In this document: piece by piece, positions 42,746 to 51,565 of the stretch
Numbering within the stretch: position 1 is the first letter of the stretch
Layout of the letters: every line of letters starts with the position of its first letter
Origin: Streptomyces sp. RKAG290
GTDB lineage: Bacteria; Actinomycetota; Actinomycetes; Streptomycetales; Streptomycetaceae
Assembly (NCBI RefSeq): GCF_023701695.1
Contig: NZ_JAJOZC010000001.1
Coordinates: 5,393,894 to 5,457,893, forward strand
Length of the DNA stretch: 64,000 nt
Direction: 5' to 3'
Made by a program: the position numbers and the translations under genes
Notes under the pieces: generated by a model
What the model was told of the DNA's origin: nothing
Database searches by the model: none
The model's input: the letters and a program-made list of their open reading frames with translations, nothing else

Positions 42746-43768
42746 ATGGTGCAGGCGTACAGGGCGGACACCGGGAACGGCGGCGCAGGACCGCAGCCCA
42801 CCGGATCCCGCTTCCGGGACCTGCGCGACAGATGGACCAAGGACCGGGACATCTGGCGGCGCGGCATCGTGCTGGCCGGCTGCTCGGTCCTGCTGACCCT
42901 CGTGATGATCTGCCACGCCCAGATCCCGAACACCATCGGCAACCTGGGCAGTCTCACCGAGACGTTCCTGCCGTGGATCGCCGTCTTCGTCCCGGTCCTG
43001 CTCGTGCTGGGCATCGTGCGGCGCTCCGCGACCGCGCTGATCGCCCTGCTACTGCCGGTCGTGGTCTGGTTCAACCTGTTCGGCGGTCTGCTCACCGACA
43101 AGTCGGGCGGGGGCGGCGATCTCACCGTCGCCACCCACAACGTCAACGCGGACAACGCCGACCCCACCGGCACGGCCCAGCAGGTGGCCGGCTCCGGCGC
43201 CGATGTCATCGCGCTGCAGGAACTGCCCGCCGGTCAGGTGCGGACGTACGAGTCGGCGCTCGACGGCCGCTTCCCGTACCACTCCGTGCAGGGGACCGTC
43301 GGCCTGTGGAGCAAGTACCCGATTCATGACACCCGCCCGGTGGACATCAAGATGGGCTGGGTCAGGGCCATGCGGACCACCGTCGCCACACCCGAGGGCG
43401 AGGTCGGCTTCGTCGTCGCGCATCTGCCCTCGGTACGGGTCAAGCTGCACGCCGGCTTCACCGCCAACCAGCGCGACCAGAGCGCGGACGCACTCGGTGA
43501 GGCCATCGCGGACGAACGGCTCGACAAGGTCGTGCTGCTCGGCGACCTCAACGGCACCATGAACGACCGCTCGCTCAACGCGGTCACCTCCCAGATGCGC
43601 TCCACGCAGGGCGCGGCAGGTGACGGCTTCGGGTTCAGCTGGCCCGCGTCGTTCCCGATGGCCCGGATCGACCAGATCATGGTGAAGGGCGTCGACCCCG
43701 TGTCGTCCTGGACGCTCCCCGCGACGGACAGCGACCACCTCCCGATCGCCGCCCGCGTCAGGCTCTGA
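42746..43768 (+). CDS. Membrane-anchored endonuclease/exonuclease/phosphatase (EEP) family protein
   Basis: A 340-residue protein. Three hydrophobic segments at about 39-58, 70-92 and 96-115 place it in the membrane; the C-terminal 220 residues are an EEP fold: LTVATHNVNADN, VIALQELPAG (the catalytic Glu), VVLLGDLNGTMND, and DSDHLPIAARVRL with the catalytic Asp-His. Members act on nucleic acids, inositol phosphates or sphingomyelin; the substrate here is outside the cell if the C-terminal domain faces out. The ATG at 42746 has GAGGA upstream. Monocistronic. Confidence 0.85.
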   Translation: MVQAYRADTGNGGAGPQPTGSRFRDLRDRWTKDRDIWRRGIVLAGCSVLLTLVMICHAQIPNTIGNLGSLTETFLPWIAVFVPVLLVLGIVRRSATALIALLLPVVVWFNLFGGLLTDKSGGGGDLTVATHNVNADNADPTGTAQQVAGSGADVIALQELPAGQVRTYESALDGRFPYHSVQGTVGLWSKYPIHDTRPVDIKMGWVRAMRTTVATPEGEVGFVVAHLPSVRVKLHAGFTANQRDQSADALGEAIADERLDKVVLLGDLNGTMNDRSLNAVTSQMRSTQGAAGDGFGFSWPASFPMARIDQIMVKGVDPVSSWTLPATDSDHLPIAARVRL

Positions 43769-43799
43769 CGTCACGGTCCGTTTACCTCCCGGCATAAAC

Positions 43800-43986
43800 C
43801 GTCTGAGAGTATTTGTTCCGATCAGGGACCGAGGGCGGCCGGCGACGGAGCCGGCCCGCCGCTGTGCGCTCCGGCCTCACGCCGGCCGCGCCGCCATGCC
43901 TCGGGCTCCCTCCTGCGGCCTGGGCCCTGCGCCCGGCCGCCCCTGTCCGCCGCGGCGGACAGGCCCCTGTGGAAAGGTTCTTCTTC
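43800..43986 (+). promoter_or_regulatory. Structured leader upstream of the MFS gene
   Basis: Between the promoter region and the MFS start lies about 185 nt with several GC hairpins, the strongest a perfect 22-bp palindrome at 43942-43963 (arms CCTGTCCGCCG/CGGCGGACAGG) ending 23 nt before the start codon and near the SD (GGAAAGG). Such leaders can act as attenuators for antibiotic-induced exporters (for example the cmlR family), but no leader peptide was identified here. Confidence 0.45.
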
Positions 43987-45201
43987 ATGCCTCTGGCTCT
44001 GCTCGCACTCGCGGTGAGCGCCTTCGGCATCGGTACCACGGAGTTCGTGATGATGGGCCTGCTGCCCAACGTCGCGGACGATCTGGGCACCTCCGTCCCC
44101 ACCGCGGGCTACCTCGTGTCGGCCTATGCGATCGGTGTGGTGCTCGGCGCCCCGCTGCTCACCGCACTCGGCTCCCGGATCCCGCGCAAACGGATGCTCC
44201 TGCTGCTGATGGCGCTCTTCACCGTCGGCAACCTCGCCTCCGCGCTCGCCCCCGGCTTCGGCTGGCTGCTCGCGGGGCGGCTGCTGGCCGGGCTGCCGCA
44301 CGGCGCGTTCTTCGGTGTGGGCGCGGTCGTCGCCGCCCGGCTGGTCGCCGACGGGCGCCAGGCGCGGGCCGTGGCGACGATGTTCCTCGGCCTGACGGTC
44401 GCCAACATCGTCGGCGTGCCGGCCGCCACCCTGCTCGGCCAGCACCTCGGCTGGCGGGCCACCTTCCTGGTGGTCGCGGTGATCGGCCTGTGCGCCATGG
44501 CCGCGCTCGCCCGGCTCGTCCCGCAGATCCCGGTCGAGGACCACCGGGGCGTCCGCCACGAGCTCCGGGCCCTGGGCAACCGCCAGGTACTGCTCGGACT
44601 GCTCACCGCGGTCTTCGGCTTCGCCGGGGTGTTCGCCGTGTACTCCTACCTCTCGGCGATGACGACCGAGGCGATGGGCTTCGGCGAGTCCTCGGTCACC
44701 CTGGTGCTGGCGCTCTTCGGCATCGGCATGACCCTGGGCGCGCTCGCCGCGGGCCCGCTCACGGACCGGGCGCTGCGGCCGACGCTGTACGGCTCGCTGG
44801 GCGCGCTCGCGGTCGTCCTGGCGGTCTTCCCGTTCGCCGCCCATGTGCAGTGGGCCGCGCTGGTGATGGTGGTGCTGCTGGGCGGGGTCGGCTTCATGAC
44901 CACCACGCCGCTGCAGATGCTCGTCATGAACAAGGCCCGGCACGCCCCGACCCTGGCGTCGGCCTCCAACCACTCCGCGTTCAACCTGGCCAACGCGGGC
45001 GGTGCCTGGCTGGGCGGAGTCGCCATCGCGGCGGGCTGGGGCTGGACGTCCCCGGCCCTGGTCGGCGCGGTCCTCGCCGTGGCGGGCCTCGCGGTCGCGG
45101 TCACCGCAGGCGTACTGGACCGCGACCGCACCCCGTCCAGGGTCGTGGCCCGCGCGGACAAGACGCCCGACCGCACCGATTCCGCGGTGGACGCGCACTG
45201 A
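43987..45201 (+). CDS. MFS exporter, Cmx/CmlR (chloramphenicol resistance-like) group
   Basis: A 404-residue 12-TM transporter. The N terminus MPLALLALAVSAFGIGTTEFVMMGLLPNVADDL matches the CmlR/Cmx and AraJ-like exporter group (A-F-x-I-G-T-T-E-F-V-x-x-G-L-L-P). The loop 2-3 motif is ALGSRIPRKRMLL, and further features are RLLAGLPHGAFFGVGAVVAA and GWRATFLVVAVIG. The C-terminal 20 residues are charged. The start at 43987 was chosen by homology; the same frame is open upstream but unlike a protein. Proven substrates of the group include chloramphenicol; that is not shown here. Followed by the 22-bp repeat array. Confidence 0.87.
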   Translation: MPLALLALAVSAFGIGTTEFVMMGLLPNVADDLGTSVPTAGYLVSAYAIGVVLGAPLLTALGSRIPRKRMLLLLMALFTVGNLASALAPGFGWLLAGRLLAGLPHGAFFGVGAVVAARLVADGRQARAVATMFLGLTVANIVGVPAATLLGQHLGWRATFLVVAVIGLCAMAALARLVPQIPVEDHRGVRHELRALGNRQVLLGLLTAVFGFAGVFAVYSYLSAMTTEAMGFGESSVTLVLALFGIGMTLGALAAGPLTDRALRPTLYGSLGALAVVLAVFPFAAHVQWAALVMVVLLGGVGFMTTTPLQMLVMNKARHAPTLASASNHSAFNLANAGGAWLGGVAIAAGWGWTSPALVGAVLAVAGLAVAVTAGVLDRDRTPSRVVARADKTPDRTDSAVDAH

Positions 45202-45230
45202 ACAATCTCGCGCCCGCCACCGAGCAGAAC

Positions 45231-45362
45231 CAAGCCCGCCACCGGGCCAAACCAAGCCCGCCACCGGGCCAAACCAAGCCCGCCACCGGGCCAAACCAAG
45301 CCCGCCACCGGGCCAAACCAAGCCCGCCACCGGGCCAAACCAAGCCCGCCACCGGGCAAAGC
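45231..45362. repeat. Six tandem 22-bp repeats with internal hairpins
   Basis: The unit CAAGCCCGCCACCGGGCCAA plus AC occurs six times without spacers (the last copy has changes), with a partial seventh. Each unit contains GCCCG-CCAC-CGGGC, able to form a small hairpin, so a transcript would show a row of stem-loops. The array lies between convergent MFS and nadE genes. No coding function is apparent; it may end transcription or be a mutable minisatellite. Confidence 0.85.
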
Positions 45363-45365
45363 CAA

Positions 45366-45406
45366 GCCCGTCCGGCGATTGAGGACAAACCCTCAGCCGG
45401 ACGGGC
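45366..45406. terminator. Dispersed-element hairpin at the MFS/nadE junction
   Basis: An 11-bp stem GCCCGTCCGGC/GCCGGACGGGC with an inner 5-bp stem (TGAGG/CCTCA) and a bulge. Contains the CGATTGAGGA sequence of the Streptomyces dispersed element seen at 18.2 and 63.4 kb. It lies right after the tandem repeats and 26 nt before the nadE stop, so it is likely a bidirectional terminator. Confidence 0.7.
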
Positions 45407-45431
45407 CCGAGCACCACACCCACCCCCGGCG

Positions 45432-47185
45432 TCAGCCGGACTCGCGCCACCGGTTCGTGATCGGCAGCCGCCGGTCCTTGCCGAAGCCCTTGGGCGAGAT
45501 CTTCGTCCCCGGCGGATACTGCCGCCGCTTGTACTCCGCCGTGTCCACCATCCGCAGCGTCTTCGCTACCAGCGCCGGATCGAACCCGGCCGCGACGATC
45601 GCGTCGAGCCCCTGGTCCCGGTCGACGTACATCTCCAGGATCCGGTCCAGGACGTCGTAGTCCGGCAGCGAGTCCGTGTCCACCTGACCCGGCCGCAGCT
45701 CGGCGCTGGGCGGCTTGGTGATGGACGCCTCGGGGATCGGCGGGGTCTGCCCGCGCTCCTCGGCGGCCCGGTTGCGCCACTTCGCCAGCCGGAAGATCGA
45801 CGTCTTGTAGACGTCCTTGATCGGCCCGTACGCGCCGACGGAGTCCCCGTACAGCGTCGAGTAGCCGACCGCCAACTCCGACTTGTTGCCGGGGCCAGCA
45901 CGATCTGGCCCTCCTGGTTGGAGACGGCCATCAGCATCGTGCCGCGCAGCCGGGACTGGAGGTTCTCCTCGGCGAGACCGGTGAGCCCCAGCGACCCCAT
46001 GTACGCGTCGAACATCGGCTCGATCGGCACGGTCCGGAAGTTCAGCCCGGTACGCCGGGCCAGCTCGGCCGCGTCGCCCTTGGAGTGGTCCGAGGAGTAC
46101 TTCGAAGGCATCGAGATGCCGTACACGTTCTGCGCACCCAGCGCGTCGCAGGCGATGGCCGCGACGAGCGCGGAGTCGATCCCGCCGGAGAGCCCGATCA
46201 GCACGGTGCTGAAGCCGTTCTTCGCCGCGTAGGCCCGAAGGCCCACCACGAGCGCCGAGTACAGCTCCTCGTCGTCGTCGAGCCGCTGCGCGTACCCTCC
46301 GGCCAGCTCCGCCTCGTAAGCAGGCAGCGGCTTCTCGGAGAGGACCACGTGGTCGATCCGCAGCCCGTCGTTCACCACACCCGACGGCGTCTCGGCCGCG
46401 GCGGCCGGCAGGTCGAGATCGAGGATCACGCTGCCCTCGGCGAACTGCGGGGCACGGGCGATCACCTCGCCCTGCTTGTCGACGACGATCGAGTCGCCGT
46501 CGAAGACCAGCTCGTCCTGGCCGCCGATCATCGCCAGGTAGGCGGTGGTGCAGTCGGCCTCCCTGGCCCGCTTGCGGACCAGTTCCAGCCGGGTGTCGTC
46601 CTTGTCCCGCTCGTAGGGCGAGGCATTGATCGACAGCAGCAGCCCGGCCCCGGCGGCCCGTGCGGCCGGCACCCGGCCGCCGTCCTGCCAGAGGTCCTCG
46701 CAGATCGCGAGCGCCACGTCGATGCCGTGCACCCGCACGACGGGCATCGAGTCGCCGGGCACGAAGTACCGGAACTCGTCGAAGACGCCGTAGTTGGGCA
46801 GGTGGTGCTTGGCGAAGTTCAGCGCGATCCCGCCGCGGTGCAGCACCGCGGCGGCGTTGCGCGGGGACCCGGCGGGCTGGCCGTAGCGCGGCGCCGGGAA
46901 CTCGGAACGGTCGAGGTAGCCGACGACGACCGGGAGCTCCCCGAAGCCCTCCTCGTCGAGACGGGCGGCGAGCGCACGCAGCGCGTCCCGCGACGCCTCG
47001 ACGAAGGACGACCGCAGGGCCAGGTCCTCGACGGGGTAACCGGTCAGCACCATCTCGGGGAACGCCACCAGATGGGCGCCCTGCTCGGCGGAGTGCCGGG
47101 TCCAGTGGAGGATCGCCTCGGCGTTGCCGGCGAGGTCACCGACGGTCGAGTCGATCTGATTCAGTGCGAGGCGTAGTTGAGGCAC
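45432..47185 (-). pseudogene. nadE: Glutamine-dependent NAD+ synthetase, with a one-base frameshift
   Basis: The complete protein (about 584 residues) is present in two frames. N-terminal nitrilase-type glutaminase domain (about 1-275): HLVAFPEMVLTGYPVEDL with the catalytic Glu, FAKHHLPNYGVFDE (Lys), VALAICEDLWQDGG (Cys). C-terminal synthetase domain: LIGLSGGIDSALVAAIA (P-loop SGGxDS), and after the break AVGYSTLYGDSVGAYGPIKDVYKT. The break is near 45,893: restoring one G in the GGGG/CCGG region gives VLAPGNKSELAVGYSTLYGD, the family-typical sequence. NadE is normally essential, so an assembly error is far more likely than a real loss. Confidence 0.92.
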
Positions 47186-47220
47186 GCCGCCCAGTGTAAT
47201 CGTCTGACTGACGCGATGTC

Positions 47221-47256
47221 CTGGCGGGCCGCGCGAAAGACCGTGCGGCCCGCCAG
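47221..47256 (-). terminator. Terminator of the multicopper oxidase gene
   Basis: A 12-bp stem CTGGCGGGCCGC/GCGGCCCGCCAG with a 12-nt loop, 8 nt after the multicopper oxidase stop codon (47,264). Confidence 0.75.
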
Positions 47257-47263
47257 GGGCCGG

Positions 47264-48838
47264 TCAGCGGCGGTAGCCGAGGACCGTCATCATGCCCGCC
47301 TCCGCGTGGTACAGGTTGTGGCAGTGCAGCATCCACAGCCCCGGGTTGTCGGCGTCGAGGTCCACCGTCAGCGACTGCCGGGGCAGCACGATCGCGGTGT
47401 CCTTACGGGCCCCGGCCGCGGTCCCGGCCAGCGCGAACGTGTGACCGTGCAGATGGATCGGATGCCACATCGCGGTGGCGTTGCGGAACTCCAGCCGGAC
47501 GCGTTCACCGGCCTGCACGGGATTGCGCTGGTCGGCGGTGTAGGGCTTTCCGTCGAAGGCCCAGTCGTACGCCGCCATGGAACCGGTCAGCCTGATCCGC
47601 ACCGTCCGGTCGGGCTCCCGGGCGGCCAGCGCCACCGACTCGTCCGGGACCAGCCGGTCGGCGGTGACCAGTTGGCCGGTCAGCTCCTTCGGCTCCGCGG
47701 ACGCGGCGGGCGCCGTCCCGGCCCCGGTCCGCAGCAGCGCCCTCGCGGAGGCCTTCTTCCCCTCGGCCAGCGCGGTCAGCGGGAACACCCCGTCCCCGGC
47801 GGTCACCAGCACGTCGTACCGCTCGCCCATGCCGAGCAGCAGCGCGTCCGTCGCGGTGTGCCGGACGGGGAAGCCGTCGGTGTGCGTCACCGTCATCCGG
47901 TGGCCGCCGAGCGCGATGCGGAAGGCGGTGTCCCCGCCCGCGTTGATGATCCGCAGCCGGATCCGGTCGCCCGGCCGGGCGGTGAAGGCGGACGGGTCGT
48001 CGGGGGTGCGGCCGTTGATCAGGTAGTACGGGTAGCCGACATCGCCCGCCTCGCCGCCCAGCAGCTCACTGGTGGCGCCCGTCAGCATGCGCGACGGACC
48101 GTCGTCGGCGGCAGCGGACGAGGACGGTGCGGGCATGGCGTGCCCGCTGTGCCCGCTGCCGCCGGTAAGTTCCTTCAGGACGGCGTCGGGGGTGGAGCCG
48201 TCCACGCCGTCGAGCCAGTCGTCCAGGACGACGACCCACTCCTTGTCGTACGACAGCGGCTCCTTCGGGTCCTCGACGATCAGTGGCGCGTAGAGCCCGC
48301 GGTCCAGCTGGACGCCCGAGTGCGGGTGGACCCAGTACGTACCGGGGTCCGGCACCGCGAACCTGTAGGTGAAGTCGGCACCCGGCTCGATGGCCCGCTG
48401 CGTCAGTCCGGGCACCCCGTCCATGTCGTTGCGCAGGGCGAGTCCGTGCCAGTGCATCGAGGTCGCCTGCGGCAGGTGGTTGGCGAGAGTGAGGGCGAGC
48501 GTGTCGCCCGCGGTGACCCGGACCTCCTTGCCCGGCAGCCGGTCGCCGTACGCCCAGGAGCTGACGGTGCGTCCGCCGCCCAGTTCGAGCCGGGAGGGGG
48601 TCGCGGTCAGGGCGACCTTGCGGACGGGGCCGGCGCCCCGCAGCTTCTCGGCCGCCGCGACCTCCGGGCCGTCGGGCGAGACGTATCCCTCGGGGGCCGT
48701 CGTGCCGGACGGCCCCCCGTGAGGCATGCCGGAGTGGTCCGCGGCTGCGTTTCCATCGGCGCAGGCGGCGACGATTCCTGTACCGGCCAAGGCGATCGAG
48801 GCGCCGAGCAGGGCGCGTCGGGAGTGCTGTGCGGGCAT
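47264..48838 (-). CDS. Three-domain multicopper oxidase, Tat lipoprotein
   Basis: A 524-residue copper oxidase. The N terminus has a Tat motif SRRALLGAS (residues 6-14) and a lipobox-like GIVAAC (Cys at about 26), so it is likely exported folded and membrane-anchored. Copper ligands occur in order: HWHG, WVHPHSG, HPIHLHGHTF and HCHNLYHAEAGM (type 1, 2 and 3 sites). It resembles CueO/laccase-like oxidases that oxidise Cu(I) or phenols. Start ATG at 48838 was used in preference to a GTG four codons upstream. The downstream neighbours (DUF6153, DUF305) are also linked to metal handling in Streptomyces. Confidence 0.9.
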   Translation of the reverse strand: MPAQHSRRALLGASIALAGTGIVAACADGNAAADHSGMPHGGPSGTTAPEGYVSPDGPEVAAAEKLRGAGPVRKVALTATPSRLELGGGRTVSSWAYGDRLPGKEVRVTAGDTLALTLANHLPQATSMHWHGLALRNDMDGVPGLTQRAIEPGADFTYRFAVPDPGTYWVHPHSGVQLDRGLYAPLIVEDPKEPLSYDKEWVVVLDDWLDGVDGSTPDAVLKELTGGSGHSGHAMPAPSSSAAADDGPSRMLTGATSELLGGEAGDVGYPYYLINGRTPDDPSAFTARPGDRIRLRIINAGGDTAFRIALGGHRMTVTHTDGFPVRHTATDALLLGMGERYDVLVTAGDGVFPLTALAEGKKASARALLRTGAGTAPAASAEPKELTGQLVTADRLVPDESVALAAREPDRTVRIRLTGSMAAYDWAFDGKPYTADQRNPVQAGERVRLEFRNATAMWHPIHLHGHTFALAGTAAGARKDTAIVLPRQSLTVDLDADNPGLWMLHCHNLYHAEAGMMTVLGYRR

Positions 48839-48897
48839 GACTGGGTGCACCTCAAAGATGTTGTCGGTGTGAGGGAGGGCGGTGGGGCGCGGTGCGC

Positions 48898-49449
48898 CTA
48901 TATCCGCAGTACCGACAGACCTATGAGGACGGCGTTGCGCGGCCGTGGTGGGGGAGGGGGCCGGGGCATCTGCGGCGAGCGGGCTCCGGCGCCTGCCGCC
49001 GGACGGTCCGCGGTCCTGCGCGCCACCAGCAGCACGGTGAGCAGCGCGACGGCCCAGGCGGACAGCACGGCGAGGCAGACGGCCATCGGGTCCATGCCCT
49101 GCATCGGCGCCGGCCGGCCCGGCCGCCCGGCATCCGGCGGCGGCGCGATGCCCGCGGCCGTCATCGCGGCCGGGGCCATCGGGCCGGCGGCCGTCGCGGC
49201 CAGGGCCGTCGCGTCACCGGCCACGGCGTCCACGGCCGTCATCGCGTCCGACGCCATCGAGCCGGCGGCCGGGTCGTCCGCGGCGTCCACGGGCGCCGGT
49301 GGTGCGTTCATGGCGTGCGAACCCGTCAGGGCGGTCCCCGTACGGCCCTGCTCCGCCGGGTGCCCGACGGTGTGCATGGTGAAGATCCCGAAGAGCAGCG
49401 TGGCGAACAGCAGCAGCCGCCCGTACCTCGCACCCCTCGTCCCGGACAT
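48898..49449 (-). CDS. DUF6153 family membrane protein
   Basis: A 183-residue exported/membrane protein. One helix at the N terminus (RLLLFATLLFGIFTMHTVG) is followed by an Ala/Met/Pro-rich outside segment with many Met and some His (SHAMNAPP, SMASDAMTA, PAPMQGMDPMAVCL), a second helix (AVCLAVLSAWAVALLTVLLVARR) and a basic tail ending LIGLSVLRI. Met/His-rich loops are consistent with copper binding, and the gene is directly upstream of the multicopper oxidase (59 nt). The family function is unknown. Confidence 0.68.
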   Translation of the reverse strand: MSGTRGARYGRLLLFATLLFGIFTMHTVGHPAEQGRTGTALTGSHAMNAPPAPVDAADDPAAGSMASDAMTAVDAVAGDATALAATAAGPMAPAAMTAAGIAPPPDAGRPGRPAPMQGMDPMAVCLAVLSAWAVALLTVLLVARRTADRPAAGAGARSPQMPRPPPPPRPRNAVLIGLSVLRI

Positions 49450-49545
49450 GCCGGCCACCCTACCCCCGCCGGGTATATGAACGGCGGCGGCCCGCCACCC
49501 CGCGCGCGGCGGGACGACGGGCCGGTCGGCCGTGCGCGGTGACGG

Positions 49546-49971
49546 TCAGCCGCGGGAGTAGACCTTCTCCGCCCAGCCGGCGATCTGGTCCTCGTCGAGG
49601 TGCTGGGCCAGGTCGGCCTCGCTGATCATGCCGATCAGCATCTTGTTCTCGACCACGGGAAGCCGGCGGATCCGGTGGCTCTGCATCTCCTCCAGCACGT
49701 CCTCCACCTCCGCGCCCGCGTCGATCCAGCGGGGCGTGCCCTGCGCGAGGTCGCCCGCGGTGACCTTCGACGGGTTCCGGCCCATCGCCACGCAGCCGAC
49801 CACGATGTCGCGGTCCGTGAGGATGCCGATCATCCGGTCCTGCTCGCCGTTGGCGGAGATGGGCAGCGCCCCGACGTTGTGCTCGCGCATCAGCTGGGCG
49901 GCGCGGTCGAGGGTCTCGTGCGCCGGGATCCAGGTGGCGCCGGTGTGCATGATGTCCTTGGCGGTGGTCAT
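49546..49971 (-). CDS. Two-CBS-domain protein (141 aa)
   Basis: A 141-residue protein made of a CBS pair: MTTAKDIMHTGATWIPAHETLDRAAQLMREHNVGALPI...RMIGILTDRDIVVG (domain 1) and TPRWIDAGAEVEDVLEEMQSHRIRRLPVVENKMLIGMISEADLAQHL (domain 2). CBS pairs bind adenosine nucleotides and act as energy or redox sensors. The ATG at 49971 has GGAGGAA upstream. Stand-alone CBS proteins of this size are common in Streptomyces and often respond to stress; partner unknown. Confidence 0.88.
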   Translation of the reverse strand: MTTAKDIMHTGATWIPAHETLDRAAQLMREHNVGALPISANGEQDRMIGILTDRDIVVGCVAMGRNPSKVTAGDLAQGTPRWIDAGAEVEDVLEEMQSHRIRRLPVVENKMLIGMISEADLAQHLDEDQIAGWAEKVYSRG

Positions 49972-50156
49972 GGGGGATTCCTCCTGCGTACCGGTAGACA
50001 CTGCCGTACGACCCCGAGCGAACCCAGCGTGAGGGGCCCGTTCGGGGTACGCGACCGCTATCACCCATTCGGGTGCATCCGTGCGGCGGGGGAACCCTTC
50101 GGTCCGCTCCGGGTGCGTGTCCCGACAAACGGCCCGTCCGGCCCGTCCGGACCGTC

Positions 50157-50891
50157 TCAGGTCCGGGGCGCCGAGCCCCGTTCCGCCAGCATCCCCGCCA
50201 TCGCGTCCAGCTCGGACTGCTGGCCCTCGACCATGCTCCGGGCCAGCCGCTTCTCCGCCTTCACGGTGCACAGGCTCGCGCAGCCGCGGGCCATGTCGAT
50301 GCCGCCCTTGTGGTGGTCGGTCATCAGCTGGAGATACAGCACCTCGGCCTGCTTGCCACTCGCGGTGCGGAGCCGTTCGAGCTCGGTGCGCGTCGCCATG
50401 CCCGGCATGAGGGACCCGTCGTGAGCCCGGTAGGCGGTGCCGCTGCCCGCCATCCCCTCCATACCGTCCATGTCGCCCATGTCATGCCCGCTGTGGCCGT
50501 CGTGCTGCCCGGCCATCCAGGCCATCGGCTCCTGCCCGGCGGCCGCCTTCGGCAGCTCCCACAGGTCCAGCCAGCCGAGCAGCATGCCGCGCTGGTTGGC
50601 CTGCGTGTTGGCGATGTCGTACGCGAGCCGGCGCACGTCCGCGTTCCCGGTGCGGTCCCGCACGATGAAGGACATCTCCACGGCCTGCTGGTGGTGGACC
50701 GCCATGTCGCGGGCGAACCCGGCGTCCGCCGAGTCCACCGCGGGCGGGCGCGGTGCGGATGCCTCCGCGTGGTGATCCGCCCCGTCGTCCCGCGCCGAGG
50801 CGACCGTCGCCGCCCCCGCGAACAGGACCGCGAGCGCGACGGCGGAACCCGCCACCCACCGGGTGCGCCGGGTGCGTTCCGTAACCGTCAC
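50157..50891 (-). CDS. DUF305 family protein (membrane-anchored, metal-binding motifs)
   Basis: A 244-residue protein with one N-terminal transmembrane segment (WVAGSAVALAVLFAGAATVASA) and a DUF305 domain. The family's conserved motifs are present: DMAVHHQQAVEMS and MTDHHKGGIDMA, H-H pairs with flanking Met, proposed to bind metal. A His/Met-rich insert (QHDGHSGHDMGDMDGMEGM) is further evidence for copper or similar. It starts at GTG 50891, overlapping the upstream DUF3105 stop (GTGA), so both are made from one mRNA. Proposed roles of DUF305 proteins are copper handling; the exact job is unknown. Confidence 0.84.
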   Translation of the reverse strand: MTVTERTRRTRWVAGSAVALAVLFAGAATVASARDDGADHHAEASAPRPPAVDSADAGFARDMAVHHQQAVEMSFIVRDRTGNADVRRLAYDIANTQANQRGMLLGWLDLWELPKAAAGQEPMAWMAGQHDGHSGHDMGDMDGMEGMAGSGTAYRAHDGSLMPGMATRTELERLRTASGKQAEVLYLQLMTDHHKGGIDMARGCASLCTVKAEKRLARSMVEGQQSELDAMAGMLAERGSAPRT

Positions 50892-51565
50892 TGCGCCCCC
50901 AGCCCGCCCGTGCACGCCGCGCCGGGCTCGGGCGTCTGCGCCCCCTGCACGTACTTCGCGAAGAACTGCGCCACCCGGGGGTCGTCGGCACCGTCCACCG
51001 TGACCTGCTTGCCCCAAGCGCTCAGCATGATGGTGCCGGCCTGGTCCTGGTACGGGCTCATCAGCGAGTACGGGGTCTTCCCGACCCGCTCGGCGAGCTT
51101 GCCCACGTCGGCCGCCGGGGCCTTGTCCGTGTACGTCACCCACACCGATCCGTGCTCCAGCGAGTGCACGGCGTTCATGTCCGGGACGGCGTTCTTGTAT
51201 ACCTCCCCGTCGCAGTTCATCCAGACGGGGTTGTGGTCACCGCCGACCGGGGGCTTCATCGGGTACGTCACGGTCTTGGTGACGTGGTTGCGGGTCAGCT
51301 TCTTCGCGTCCCACGTCTTCTCGCCCTTGATCGACCCTGCGGCCAGCTTCTTCCGCTCCGCCTCGGACTGCTTGGCGCCCTTCGCGTCCGATGCCTTCTG
51401 GTCCGCCGACGCCTCGGACCTGTCGAGCAGTGTGTAGCTCCCGAAGGCGACCAGACCTGCGACGACGACGGCGCTGAGGCTTATGGCCAGCACGCGGTTG
51501 CGGCGGTCCCGGGCGCGGTCGGCGTTACGCATCTGCTCTATGCGGGTCCTGCGGTCGAAGCTCAT
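50888..51565 (-). CDS. DUF3105 family membrane-anchored protein
   Basis: A 225-residue protein with a basic N terminus (DRRTRIEQMRNADRARDRRNR), one transmembrane segment (VLAISLSAVVVAGLVAFGSYTLL) and a DUF3105 domain: TVTYPMKPPVGGDHNPVWMNCDGEVYKNAVPDMNAVHSLEHGSVWVTY. Two conserved Cys (MNCDG and AACTGG) and His residues could bind metal. The ATG at 51565 has AAGGA upstream. It overlaps the DUF305 gene by 4 nt and forms an operon with it. Function unknown. Divergent from glnA2. Confidence 0.85.
   Translation of the reverse strand: MSFDRRTRIEQMRNADRARDRRNRVLAISLSAVVVAGLVAFGSYTLLDRSEASADQKASDAKGAKQSEAERKKLAAGSIKGEKTWDAKKLTRNHVTKTVTYPMKPPVGGDHNPVWMNCDGEVYKNAVPDMNAVHSLEHGSVWVTYTDKAPAADVGKLAERVGKTPYSLMSPYQDQAGTIMLSAWGKQVTVDGADDPRVAQFFAKYVQGAQTPEPGAACTGGLGAQ

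Noticed and set aside
45231..45362. CRISPR array
   Set aside because: The repeats are contiguous with no variable spacers, the unit is only 22 bp, and no cas genes are present.
43822..45780. 652-residue minus-strand frame across MFS and the repeat array
   Set aside because: Antisense to a clear MFS gene and passes through the 22-bp tandem repeats; Arg/Gly/His-rich shadow.
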